A stretch of 64,000 nt of DNA. It comes from Chitinophagaceae bacterium (GTDB lineage: Bacteria; Bacteroidota; Bacteroidia; Chitinophagales; Chitinophagaceae). Every line of letters starts with the position of its first letter. Position 1 is the first letter of the stretch. Shown piece by piece: positions 54,368-62,801 of the stretch. The translations under genes were made by a program, and so were the position numbers. The stretch is from the NCBI GenBank assembly GCA_016721725.1, contig JADKHN010000001.1, positions 744,001 through 808,000 on the forward strand. Reading direction: 5' to 3'. The notes under the pieces are model-generated. The model ran no database searches and was not told the origin of the DNA. It worked only from the letters and a program-made list of their open reading frames with translations.

Positions 54368-54670
54368 CTATGCCTGTTCGGGAGGCATTTCCAGCAGGGA
54401 AGTATACGGTGCCGGAAGCGATATCGCGTGGATGATGTAAAACTTGTTCTTGGTAATGATATAGGTGCCGAAAGAGAGCCCGGCATCAATGTATTTCTCT
54501 TTTTCGTTAAGGTCTTCCTTTTCGATGGACTTGCCGGAGTCGTTGCCGCTATTGTCATCCAGGTCGGCGAATTCGATCTTATTGGCTGATACAAAAAAAC
54601 CTTTATAGTTTTCCAGCACCGCTGAAAACAGCGTTAACAGCGTAAAACATATGATCAGGTTTTTTTTCAT
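54368..54670 (-). CDS. Small exported protein beside the inorganic-carbon genes
   Basis: A 100-residue protein with a signal-like N-terminus (MKKNLIICFTLLTLFSAVL), an acidic/lysine-rich middle (NDSGKSIEKEDLNEKEKY) and a C-terminal ISLPAPYTSLLEMPPEQA. No known family is recognised. The C-terminus resembles that of the exported protein at 41981. It is on the same strand as the SulP-can-dabA-dabB-DUF2490 operon and 63 bases upstream of it. I chose ATG 54670; an ATG at 54694 adds eight residues before the signal. Confidence 0.6.
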   Translation of the reverse strand: MKKNLIICFTLLTLFSAVLENYKGFFVSANKIEFADLDDNSGNDSGKSIEKEDLNEKEKYIDAGLSFGTYIITKNKFYIIHAISLPAPYTSLLEMPPEQA

Positions 54671-54729
54671 CGAGCGGCAAAGATAGTCAACCAATCCATA
54701 AGAAAGGGGCTGATTTTGTAAATAAATAT

Positions 54730-54742
54730 ATAAATTACTGTT
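54730..54742. promoter_or_regulatory. 13-base word in the divergent carbonic anhydrase promoter region
   Basis: ATAAATTACTGTT is identical to the word at 54311-54323. It lies about 32 bases upstream of the -7 element of the plus-strand carbonic anhydrase gene and 60 bases upstream of the minus-strand small protein gene, so one regulator could act on both directions. Confidence 0.4.
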
Positions 54743-54773
54743 AATACAAAACTCCCGTTTAGTTGTTTACCTG

Positions 54774-54781
54774 TACATTTG
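54774..54781 (+). promoter_or_regulatory. Promoter -7 element of the second carbonic anhydrase gene
   Basis: TACATTTG matches TAnnTTTG exactly. The ATG at 54789 is only seven bases downstream, predicting a nearly leaderless mRNA. Confidence 0.5.
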
Positions 54782-54788
54782 TCAGCAG

Positions 54789-55421
54789 ATGAAGCCTTTT
54801 GAGAAAATATTACAGGATAATAAGCAATGGGCCGCTGAGATGCTGGAAAACGATCCGGATTATTTCAACCGGCTGATCAAGATCCAGTCGCCGGAGGTTT
54901 TGTGGATCGGCTGTTCCGATAGCCGGGTACCTGCCGACAAGATCACCGGGACCGACCCGGGTGAGATCTTTGTACACCGGAATGTAGCCAACCTGGTGGT
55001 ACATACCGACCTGAATCTGCTGAGCGTATTACAATATGCGGTTGAAGTGTTGAAGGTCAAGCATGTGATCGTCTGCGGTCACCATAACTGCGGAGGAGTA
55101 AGGGCGGCATTGAAGAATCATAGTCTTGGCCTGATCGACAAATGGCTTTGGAATATCAAGAACGTATATAACCAATACCGCAAAGAGATCAATGAAATGC
55201 CTGATGAGGATGCCCGGGTGGACCTCCTGACCGAACTAAATGTAAAAGAACAGGTGCTGAACCTGGCCAAAACATCGATCATTCAAAAAGCCTGGAAAGA
55301 CAGGAAGAGCCCCGATCTACATGGCTGGGTCTACGACCTGCGCGACGGGATCATCAACCCGGTATTCGAAATGCCTGCAGGGAGCCAGATCGATGAGATA
55401 TTCGAGTATGATAATTTGTAG
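54789..55421 (+). CDS. can: Beta-carbonic anhydrase, divergent copy
   Basis: A 210-residue beta-class enzyme of the E. coli Can type. The zinc ligands are C42, H98 and C101, with D44-R46 (WIGCSDSRVPADKITG, then VIVCGHHNCGGVRAAL). The active site is more canonical than in the copy at 51998, and the two are clearly different subfamilies. Cytoplasmic, no signal peptide. It is transcribed away from the SulP-dab operon and shares a 13-base promoter word with it, so it probably balances the bicarbonate pool the transporters fill. Confidence 0.96.
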   Translation: MKPFEKILQDNKQWAAEMLENDPDYFNRLIKIQSPEVLWIGCSDSRVPADKITGTDPGEIFVHRNVANLVVHTDLNLLSVLQYAVEVLKVKHVIVCGHHNCGGVRAALKNHSLGLIDKWLWNIKNVYNQYRKEINEMPDEDARVDLLTELNVKEQVLNLAKTSIIQKAWKDRKSPDLHGWVYDLRDGIINPVFEMPAGSQIDEIFEYDNL

Positions 55422-55425
55422 CTAC

Positions 55426-55474
55426 GGGTCAAAAGAGTTTACACCTTTTAAAAAGGTGTAAACTCTTTTGACCC
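55426..55474. repeat. Perfect 24-bp palindrome between convergent genes
   Basis: Arms 55426-55449 and 55451-55474 are perfectly complementary around a single A; the core reads AGTTTACACCTTTT / AAAAGGTGTAAACT. It follows the carbonic anhydrase stop by four bases and ends next to the stop of the convergent hydratase gene, so it can act as a terminator in both directions. A second member of the same family lies at 60898. Confidence 0.85.
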
Positions 55475-55476
55475 TC

Positions 55477-56244
55477 TTAGCCCTTTTTATTCTTGAATTT
55501 TTCGATCGCCTTCCGTGTAAAATCGCTTAACACCAGTCTTCCGCTGATCGCGGCCCTCTCCTTCAGTAATTCATCCCAGTGTTCCGTGCCTTTCCAGAAG
55601 ATCTTCTTCATTTCGGCCATGGCATCCGGACTTGAGTGCGCCAGGGTGTTGGCCAGTTTATAGACGGCCTCATCGAGGTTCTCCATATTCTCATACACTT
55701 CAGCGAACAATCCTTTCTTTCTCGCCCATTCGGCATTGCGAAAGGTTCCCGCGTCAATGGCCAGGGCGCTGAAAGCCGCGGTACCGATCTTCCGCTCAAC
55801 AGCTGGCCCTACCACAAAGGGTCCGATGCCCACGGCCAGTTCGCTCAGCTTCACTTCGGCATGACGGTTGGCGATGGCGTAATCCACCGAGGCCGCCAGT
55901 CCAACCCCGCCGCCCACGCACTTCCCCTGTATGCGGCCGATGATGATCTTCGGGCATTTGCGCATGGCGTTGATCACCAGGGCGAAGCCGCTGAAAAAAT
56001 GAAGTCCCTCTTCCTTGGTTTTGATCGAGATCAGTTCATCGAAACTGGCTCCCGAACAAAAAGTGCGGTCGCCGGCGCTCCGGAGGATGATCACCTTGGT
56101 CTCCTCATGGGTTCCGGCGAAATGGATCTCACGGGCCAGCTCCTCCAGGATTTTACCGGGTAATGAATTGCTTTGCGGATGAAAAAATTCAATGGTGTTG
56201 ATGCCATGCTCGATATGGGATCTGACATATGCTTCCGTATTCAT
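55477..56244 (-). CDS. Enoyl-CoA hydratase/isomerase family protein
   Basis: A 255-residue crotonase-fold enzyme. The oxyanion-hole parts are CSGASFDELISI (about residues 62-73) and GKCVGGGVGLAASVDYAIA (about residues 106-124). The usual catalytic Glu positions are not clearly conserved (KLSELAVGIGPFVVGPAVER), so the exact reaction, hydration, isomerisation or thioester cleavage, is open. PaaZ lies two genes away on the same strand; a place in phenylacetate degradation (PaaF/PaaG-like) is possible but unproven. Confidence 0.85.
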   Translation of the reverse strand: MNTEAYVRSHIEHGINTIEFFHPQSNSLPGKILEELAREIHFAGTHEETKVIILRSAGDRTFCSGASFDELISIKTKEEGLHFFSGFALVINAMRKCPKIIIGRIQGKCVGGGVGLAASVDYAIANRHAEVKLSELAVGIGPFVVGPAVERKIGTAAFSALAIDAGTFRNAEWARKKGLFAEVYENMENLDEAVYKLANTLAHSSPDAMAEMKKIFWKGTEHWDELLKERAAISGRLVLSDFTRKAIEKFKNKKG

Positions 56245-56399
56245 AAAAAATGGCTTTGATCAGTGGATGCAATTTACTCCTTTTTTTGCCTGAGTCCGAT
56301 GACCAAAAACAGTCCGGAGATCTCATTTTTTTTCGTACCTTTTATACCTATTTCCTTGTTGTTAAAGACCTTTTTCCCGCTTGCTTTAAAATCTAAATT

Positions 56400-58814
56400 A
56401 TGAAAACAGGCCTCTTCTTTATTTCCCTGCTGTTTATTGTACATGAAACCCCGGCGCAGTCCCTGGCGGTCAATACCGATGGCAGTACGGCGAATGCCAG
56501 CGCTCTCCTGGATGTGAAAAGCACGTCAAAAGGAATGCTCATTCCCAGGATGAACAAGACGCAAAAAAACGCCATAGCCACTCCGGCGAACGGCCTGTTG
56601 ATCTATCAGTCCGCGCCGGACAGCATCGGTTTTTATTATTACCAGAACAGCCAGTGGAACTGGCTGACAGACAATAAAAAAAGCGACAGCAGCTACTGGG
56701 GGCTCCATGGCAACCTGAATACTACCCCTCCTTCCTCATCCAACTCGGCCCCCATCAATTATGCCACCGATACCTATCTCGGCAGTTTTGACGCGAAAGA
56801 CGTATCCCTGCTGGCGGGTGGAAATGAATTACTGCGCCTGAAACAATTTGCCACCGGCGGAAGAATAGGGTTGTCCAACAGGAACCCCGAGTATTCGCTA
56901 GACATGAGGATCACGGAGATCGCCAATGAGACGCAGGTACAGGGATTGCGGATCATCCCCAATTCGCTGTTCGATCTGTTCGTTAGCGACAATAAGAATA
57001 AGGGACTGGTCATTGGCAGCAACCCGAACAACGCCAATGATTTTGCCATATGGAACCATGCCAACAATATCAACGGGTCCATCAGAATGGGATTGGATTA
57101 TTATGATAACAGCATCCTTCCCGCTTTTAACATCACCGGGTGGGGACAAGGGATCTACCAGCGTAACCCCAAATACATGCTGGACATCAATTCCATGTCG
57201 CAATTCGCCGCGGCCAATAACCCCGCCACCAATAAGAATGGTATCCGGATCCTGTTCCCGGGCCAGGTTGGCAACAATACCCTTGAAAACGGGCTCCTGA
57301 TGGGTGTTGACATCCAGAGCGGCTTTAAAAGCTATATCTGGAACTATACGGATGGCACCAGTTCCAATACAACAGACCGGGTCATCAATTTCGGGGTGGG
57401 GAGCGATGTCATCAATGCGATCAACCTGCCCACGATGCAGATGCAGAACGGGATCATCAGTATCGGCCATGTCAAAACGGGCGCTCCATCCCCCGGGGTG
57501 CTGAATATCCAGACCGATTACGCCCAGGGGGTATCTAAAAAAGGAGTCTCCATCCTTGATTTCAATACCAATTCCGAACTGGCCTATATGGGGCTGAACG
57601 ATGCCGATAACCTGGAGTTATCAAAATACAGCAGCGGGGATATCATGATGAATACGAACAATACCCAAAGGATGGTCATCAAATACTCCGGGAACATCGG
57701 TATCGGCACCAACACCCCCAACGCGGCCCTTCAATTTGAAGATGCCTATGATAACCATAAGATCGTGCTGCACAATAATTTTCACGGCAACTTTCCGAAT
57801 AATGAACATGATTTCTTCGGGTTTGGCGTGAACAGCGGACTGCTTCGCTACCAGGTGCCCCGGAATTTCACCGACCATGTCTTCTATGCGGGAAACAATG
57901 CCGGCACCGCTTCCAACGAGCTCATGCGCATTTCGGGTAACGGTTATGTGGGCATCAGCAACAGCAATCCCCAGGCGCCCTTGCAATTCTCCGATGCGGA
58001 TGCCTACCGGAAGATCGTACTCGCCGGGTTCAACTATAATAACGATTTTAATTTCTTCGGCTTCGGCCGCATCAGCGGGGAATTGAGATACCAGGTATCC
58101 TTTAATAATGAAGATCACGTTTTCTATGCCGGCGATGCCGGAGGTTTCAGCTCCACCGAATTGTTGAGGATAAAGGGAAATGGAGACCTGGGCCTGGGTA
58201 CCAACTTACCGGTAGCTTACGGGCACGGGGGCACCAATAAGATCATTGAATTAAAGAACCCCGTTGGCGGGGCAAACGTCCAGTCGCACCTCATCCTGTC
58301 TTCCAACGGCAGCAGCGGCGCACTGGGCGGATTGACCTGGGCATCCACCGCCCTGGCCGGAGAGCAACGTACCGGGTTCATCGGATCCGTTTTTGAGACC
58401 GCCAACCAGACCAAATTATCTTTCTATAACCGGGATAATGTCGGTGTACTGGGTGAACGCTTTTACATACAGGGTAACGGCAACGCCTGGCTGCAGGGCA
58501 CGCTTACCCAGGCGAGCGATGCAAGGCTCAAAGAGAATATTCAGCCGCTCAACCCCGCACTGGAAAACCTGTTGCAGCTAAGCGGCTACTCGTATGACTG
58601 GATCGGAGAGAACAAGGATAAGGAAAAGCAAATAGGCTTGCTCGCACAGGAAGTCCAAAAGGTATATCCGCAGCTCGTGAAACAAAACGACCGAGGAGAG
58701 CTGAGTGTGAATTATACCGGGCTGATCCCCGTTCTGCTGGAGGGAATGAAAGAGCAGCAGAAAGAGATCAACGAATTAAAAGAAGCGATCCGCTTGCTGA
58801 TGCAGAAAAAATAA
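56400..58814 (+). CDS. Secreted tail-fibre-type protein with C-terminal S74 chaperone domain
   Basis: An 804-residue exported protein: signal peptide (residues 1-19), a beta-rich stalk and the S74 intramolecular chaperone (about residues 700-804). The self-cleavage dyad is Ser706-Lys711 in QASDARLKENIQPL, and a coiled coil ends the chain (EGMKEQQKEINELKEAIR). In phage and bacterial homologues this domain trimerises the stalk and then cuts itself off. Residues about 440-595 hold two tandem copies of a roughly 75-residue repeat (FFGFGxxSGxLRYQV, DHVFYAG, RIxGNGxxG). It is a probable surface adhesin, not a prophage gene: no phage neighbours. Confidence 0.88.
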   Translation: MKTGLFFISLLFIVHETPAQSLAVNTDGSTANASALLDVKSTSKGMLIPRMNKTQKNAIATPANGLLIYQSAPDSIGFYYYQNSQWNWLTDNKKSDSSYWGLHGNLNTTPPSSSNSAPINYATDTYLGSFDAKDVSLLAGGNELLRLKQFATGGRIGLSNRNPEYSLDMRITEIANETQVQGLRIIPNSLFDLFVSDNKNKGLVIGSNPNNANDFAIWNHANNINGSIRMGLDYYDNSILPAFNITGWGQGIYQRNPKYMLDINSMSQFAAANNPATNKNGIRILFPGQVGNNTLENGLLMGVDIQSGFKSYIWNYTDGTSSNTTDRVINFGVGSDVINAINLPTMQMQNGIISIGHVKTGAPSPGVLNIQTDYAQGVSKKGVSILDFNTNSELAYMGLNDADNLELSKYSSGDIMMNTNNTQRMVIKYSGNIGIGTNTPNAALQFEDAYDNHKIVLHNNFHGNFPNNEHDFFGFGVNSGLLRYQVPRNFTDHVFYAGNNAGTASNELMRISGNGYVGISNSNPQAPLQFSDADAYRKIVLAGFNYNNDFNFFGFGRISGELRYQVSFNNEDHVFYAGDAGGFSSTELLRIKGNGDLGLGTNLPVAYGHGGTNKIIELKNPVGGANVQSHLILSSNGSSGALGGLTWASTALAGEQRTGFIGSVFETANQTKLSFYNRDNVGVLGERFYIQGNGNAWLQGTLTQASDARLKENIQPLNPALENLLQLSGYSYDWIGENKDKEKQIGLLAQEVQKVYPQLVKQNDRGELSVNYTGLIPVLLEGMKEQQKEINELKEAIRLLMQKK

Positions 58815-58816
58815 AC

Positions 58817-60889
58817 TTACTGCTCTTTTTTCTGCACCATGGTCAGTATCGTGGCCACCCCGGTGATCTCGCCGGAACCGTCGATCATTTCCACCAGCCA
58901 TTTCACGATACCCTTGTCAATATCGTCACCGCGCTTGAGGTCTTCGGGCTTCTCCACCACCCTTTTGTCGTTGGGCAGCTTTTCCTTGCAGGTGAAACGG
59001 ATATGGATCTCGGCGCCGGGATAAACCGGTTTGGTGAATCGCAGTTCGTCGATACCGTAATTCAGCAGCACGGGGTTCTTCTCATAACTATCCACAAACA
59101 ATCCCGCCGCAATGCTCATGATGAAATAGCCGTGCGCCACCTGTTGTTCAAACATGGTTCCTTCAAAATCGGTGGTCTTGATATGGGCATAGAAATGATC
59201 CCCGCTCAGGTCGGCAAAGCGGTCGATATCCTCCGAGGTGATCACCCTTTTATCCGTGATGATCTGGTCGCCGATCTGTAATTCTTCGAAGTATTTGGTG
59301 AAGGGATGTTGGCCCGGATCTTTTCCGGCTGCGTATTGTTGGTATACATTAGTAATGGCCGTGATCGTTGTCGGGGATCCCTGCAATGCCGTCCGCTGCA
59401 GGTAATGCTTCACGCCTCGTAATCCGCCCATCTCTTCTCCGCCGCCCGCCCGCCCGGGGCCGCCGTGAACCAGTAACGGTAAGGGTGAACCGTGACCGGT
59501 ACTTTCTTTGGCGCATTCGTTATTGAGCACCAGGATCCGGCCGTGATGCGAAGCGGCGCCCACCACATATCGTTGCGCTGTTTTATGATCGGCCGTTACG
59601 ATCGTGGAAACCAGGCTTCCCTTGCCCAGCTTGCTCAGGGCGATCACTTCATCCGTTGTTTTGTACGGCATGAGGGTACTCACCGGTCCGAAGGCCTCCA
59701 CTTCATGCGCTTCTTTTGATGTGAACGGCGTTTCATTCATCAGCAATACCGGCGACATGAAAGCGCCTTTCTGTTCATCCGCATCGATGAGCTCTACACT
59801 GTCAAGAGAACCATAGATGATCTGCGAGGAGGCCATCAGTTTCTGTACCTGTTCCCGCACTTCATTGCGTTGCGTTTGTCCGGCCAGGGATCCCATCCTC
59901 ACTTTTTCGTTGAGGGGGTTACCGATGGTGGTTTGTGAAAGAGAGGCGGACAGCGCTTTCCAAACATCCTCCATTTTATTTTCCGGTACAAAGATCCTCC
60001 GGATCCCGGTGCATCGCTGCCCGGCTTTCAGGGTCATCTCCCGCCTCACTTCCTTGATGAAAATGTCCCACTCCGGTTTATCGGGATTGACCTCGTCGCC
60101 CAATACGATACAATTGAGCGAATCGGCTTCCGTATTGAAGGGAACATTCCCACTGAGGATATGGGGATTTGATTTTAACAGCAGACCAGTTGAAGCAGAA
60201 CCCGTGAAGGTCACCACATCCTGTGAAGTGACATGATCGAGCAGGTCTCCCGCGCTGCCGCAGAGGAGTTGAAGGGCACCCTCTGGCAATATCTTGCTCG
60301 CGATGATCTCCCGAACGACGGCTTCGGTCAGATAACTGGTCACAGTGGCCGGTTTCACCACGGCCGGCATGCCGGCCAGCAGGTTCACCGCGATCTTTTC
60401 GAGCATACCCCAGACCGGGAAGTTGAACGCGTTGATATGCACGGCAACACCTTCCCGCGGTGTCAGGATATGCGTGCCCATGAAACTATTGTTCTTGCTG
60501 AGGTTGTGGCTGTCGCCATCGATACAAAAGACATCGTCGGGTAACTTCCTGCGCAGGGAGGCGTTGGCGAACAGGTTGCCGATACCTCCTTCGATATCCA
60601 CCCAGCTGTCTGCCCTGGTGGCGCCGGTCTGATAACTGATCCGGTAGAAGGTATCCAGGTGGTTCCGCAAATGCATGGCCAGCGCCTTCAGCATATTACC
60701 CCGCTGGTGAAAGGTCATTTTACGCAAGGCCGGGTTGCCAACGGTTCGCCCGTATTCGAGTATCGATTTGAAATCCAGTCCGCTCGTCGTTGCCCTTGCA
60801 ACGGGTTCTCCTGTAACCGCGTTATACAGTTGTTGTCCGTCACCGTCGCCGGTGATCCAGTTGCCGGTGATATAATTTTCGAGTTTCAT
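58817..60889 (-). CDS. paaZ: PaaZ: oxepin-CoA hydrolase / aldehyde dehydrogenase fusion
   Basis: A 690-residue bifunctional enzyme. Residues 1-515 form an aldehyde dehydrogenase with the catalytic Cys in LKAGQRCTGIRRIFVP. Residues about 540-685 form a MaoC/R-hydratase domain (DLSGDHFYAHIKTTDFEGTM, then FEQQVAHGYFIMS). PaaZ opens the oxepin ring of phenylacetyl-CoA catabolism and oxidises the resulting aldehyde. The other paa genes are not in this window. A perfect palindrome lies just upstream of its start codon. Confidence 0.93.
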   Translation of the reverse strand: MKLENYITGNWITGDGDGQQLYNAVTGEPVARATTSGLDFKSILEYGRTVGNPALRKMTFHQRGNMLKALAMHLRNHLDTFYRISYQTGATRADSWVDIEGGIGNLFANASLRRKLPDDVFCIDGDSHNLSKNNSFMGTHILTPREGVAVHINAFNFPVWGMLEKIAVNLLAGMPAVVKPATVTSYLTEAVVREIIASKILPEGALQLLCGSAGDLLDHVTSQDVVTFTGSASTGLLLKSNPHILSGNVPFNTEADSLNCIVLGDEVNPDKPEWDIFIKEVRREMTLKAGQRCTGIRRIFVPENKMEDVWKALSASLSQTTIGNPLNEKVRMGSLAGQTQRNEVREQVQKLMASSQIIYGSLDSVELIDADEQKGAFMSPVLLMNETPFTSKEAHEVEAFGPVSTLMPYKTTDEVIALSKLGKGSLVSTIVTADHKTAQRYVVGAASHHGRILVLNNECAKESTGHGSPLPLLVHGGPGRAGGGEEMGGLRGVKHYLQRTALQGSPTTITAITNVYQQYAAGKDPGQHPFTKYFEELQIGDQIITDKRVITSEDIDRFADLSGDHFYAHIKTTDFEGTMFEQQVAHGYFIMSIAAGLFVDSYEKNPVLLNYGIDELRFTKPVYPGAEIHIRFTCKEKLPNDKRVVEKPEDLKRGDDIDKGIVKWLVEMIDGSGEITGVATILTMVQKKEQ

Positions 60890-60897
60890 CCTGCTAA

Positions 60898-60937
60898 GTT
60901 AAAGTTTACGCCTTTTTTATAAGGCGTAAACTTTAAC
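60898..60937. repeat. Perfect 17-bp palindrome in the paaZ leader
   Basis: Arms 60898-60914 and 60921-60937 are perfectly complementary; the core reads AGTTTACGCCTT / AAGGCGTAAACT. It is the same family as the element at 55426, with a G-C pair in place of its A-T pair. It lies nine bases upstream of the paaZ ATG, downstream of the adk terminator, so it is not needed for adk termination. Confidence 0.8.
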
Positions 60938-60942
60938 CAAAC

Positions 60943-60968
60943 AAAAAAGCAGGCCCGTGGCCTGCTTT
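60943..60968 (-). terminator. Rho-independent terminator of adk
   Basis: GCAGGCC CGT GGCCTGC (60949-60965) with AAAAAA on the left side gives, on the minus strand, a stem followed by six U, about 25 bases past the adk stop. Confidence 0.85.
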
Positions 60969-60989
60969 TGTATAAAATAATTGAATGGA

Positions 60990-61565
60990 TCACATACGCT
61001 GGTCAATGGCCTGGCAGAGGCCGGCGAAAATATCGTCGATCGTTCCTTCTCCTTTGACCAGTACCACCTTGTCGAATTTTGTATAGTAATCGGCAACGGC
61101 CGCCGTCTTGTTATGGTATTCGGTGATGCGGGCGCGGATGACATTTTCGTTGGTATCGTCGCTGCGTCCACTGGTCTCACCCCGCTTCAACAGGCGCTTG
61201 ACCAACTCTTCTTCACTCACATCCAGGGCCAGCATGACCGCAATGGAAGTGTCTTTGAGTTCAAGCAGCTTATCGAGCGCCTCCGCCTGCGCCGCGGTAC
61301 GGGGAAAACCGTCGAATAAAAAACCCCGGGCTCCGGGATTGGATTCGAGCGCCGAACTGATCATGCCGATCACCACTTCATCGGGCACCAGCTGACCCTT
61401 GTCCATGAAACGCTGCGCTTCCTGTCCCAGCGGTGTCCGGCTGGCGATCTCATGGCGCAGCAGGTCGCCCGTGCTGAGGTGCTTCAGACCATATCGGGCG
61501 ATCAGTTTTTCGCTTTGCGTACCTTTTCCACTCCCGGGTGGGCCGAACAAAATCAGGTTAAACAT
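60990..61565 (-). CDS. adk: Adenylate kinase
   Basis: A 191-residue nucleotide monophosphate kinase. The P-loop FGPPGSGKGTQSEKL (residues 7-21), GLKHLSTGDLLRHEI (AMP site), GFLFDGFPRTAAQAEAL and RGETSGRSDDTNENVIRARI (short LID, no zinc cysteines) are canonical. It catalyses AMP + ATP to two ADP. I chose the ATG at 61565 (MFNLILFGPPG); the longer frame to 61733 adds an unrelated hydrophobic tail and runs into the divergent msrB gene. Confidence 0.96.
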   Translation of the reverse strand: MFNLILFGPPGSGKGTQSEKLIARYGLKHLSTGDLLRHEIASRTPLGQEAQRFMDKGQLVPDEVVIGMISSALESNPGARGFLFDGFPRTAAQAEALDKLLELKDTSIAVMLALDVSEEELVKRLLKRGETSGRSDDTNENVIRARITEYHNKTAAVADYYTKFDKVVLVKGEGTIDDIFAGLCQAIDQRM

Positions 61566-61719
61566 ATATAAAATACTATCCTTGTGAAGATAGCAAATAT
61601 AATAATCGAACTTTACAATATCGAAAACTGTTACATTATTATATCCGTTTAGCGTAACCGGCACCGCTATGGCCGGTGTTGAGGAGCAATGACAAAAGCA
61701 CAAACCCAGTAAGCAAAGC

Positions 61720-62157
61720 ATGAAAAAAAACAAATACCCCGAGAATACAGGAACTGAAAAAGTTTCACTACCGAATGAAGAATGGAAAAAGATCCTGCCC
61801 GGAGACCTGTACCATATCGCCCGCGAAAAAGGGACTGAGCGGGCTTTTACCGGCGAGTACTGGGATCATAAGGAAGGAGGCACTTATTATTGCGCGGCCT
61901 GTGGCAACCCCCTGTTCAACAGTAATGGAAAGTTCGACAGCAGTTGCGGCTGGCCCAGTTTTTTTGAACCCGTGAGCAAGGGAAGCATCCTCTATACGCC
62001 CGATAACAGCTATGGCATGAAACGCACCGAGGTCATGTGCGGACGCTGTGACGCCCACCTGGGCCATATTTTCAACGACGGACCACCACCTACCGGTTTA
62101 CGGTATTGCATCAACTCGGTGATCCTTGATTTTGAGAAAACCGAAGAAGAGAAATAG
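61720..62157 (+). CDS. msrB: Peptide-methionine (R)-S-oxide reductase MsrB
   Basis: A 145-residue single-domain MsrB. Zinc is held by the two CxxC pairs (YCAACGNPLF and MCGRCDAHLGH). The catalytic Cys is in GLRYCINSVIL. The GWPSFFEPVS and HIFNDGPPPTG blocks are typical. It reduces protein-bound Met-(R)-sulfoxide. There is no signal peptide, so it is cytoplasmic. Its stop abuts that of the convergent exported protein with no spacer. Confidence 0.95.
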   Translation: MKKNKYPENTGTEKVSLPNEEWKKILPGDLYHIAREKGTERAFTGEYWDHKEGGTYYCAACGNPLFNSNGKFDSSCGWPSFFEPVSKGSILYTPDNSYGMKRTEVMCGRCDAHLGHIFNDGPPPTGLRYCINSVILDFEKTEEEK

Positions 62158-62646
62158 TTAATCCGGTTTTCTGACACAAACGACATGACAGAGGTCCACT
62201 TTCTGTACATTGTAAAAAGCCCCGCTGTACAGGTACTTGGTCACCGCCTGCGTACCGCTGGCTTCCGTTGAACTCCAGAGTGTCATCTTCTCATCCAGGT
62301 TCAGTTTTTGGAAATTGAGGTGGATGATATTGGTCTCTTCCTGGCAGGGCAGGTACCAGTCGGAAAAGCCGCCGAGGTTCAGTGTGTCGCAAACTTTGGC
62401 GGCATAGGGCTTACCCTCGTATCCGCTGTTCTTGCCCACGGCAGCCACAATGGCCCGGGTGTTGGCGGCACCGTCCGTCTCGCTTTTCGCGGGTGCGCCG
62501 ATCTGTTCATAGCCGCCCCAGGTGATCCGGTCCATCCCGGTCATATCAGCCACCATCAGTTTCTTTCCGTTGCCCTCAATGGTGGAGATCTTTTGGGCGG
62601 AGGTTCCAAGAGAAAAGAATAAAACGACGATCAGTACATTTTTCAT
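62158..62646 (-). CDS. Exported DUF1566 (Lcl C-terminal-like) domain protein
   Basis: A 162-residue protein with a signal peptide (MKNVLIVVLFFSLGTSA). It has the DUF1566 pattern: ITWGGYEQIGAPAKSETDGA, the NLGGFSDWYLPCQEE(T)N block and MTLWSSTEASGTQAV, ending HVVCVRKPD. The domain is found in bacterial secreted proteins, often with a C-type-lectin-like fold; its ligand is unknown. Small and probably a surface or periplasmic binder. Confidence 0.82.
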   Translation of the reverse strand: MKNVLIVVLFFSLGTSAQKISTIEGNGKKLMVADMTGMDRITWGGYEQIGAPAKSETDGAANTRAIVAAVGKNSGYEGKPYAAKVCDTLNLGGFSDWYLPCQEETNIIHLNFQKLNLDEKMTLWSSTEASGTQAVTKYLYSGAFYNVQKVDLCHVVCVRKPD

Positions 62647-62801
62647 ATCCGGGTATTTAAGTTTTCTGGTGAATGTAAAGAAAACAAAAACTTTGAATAT
62701 TTTCTTCCTTTTCCGCTGGTCATTTTCCCGCCGTATGACCGCATATTTCTTTTTTGTGCAATAGCTTTTTTATCTCAACTTCATAGTTAAATTTAATTCG
62801 C

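Noticed and set aside
56400..58814. Prophage tail fibre region
   Set aside because: No capsid, portal, tail or integrase genes nearby, and the protein has a signal peptide.
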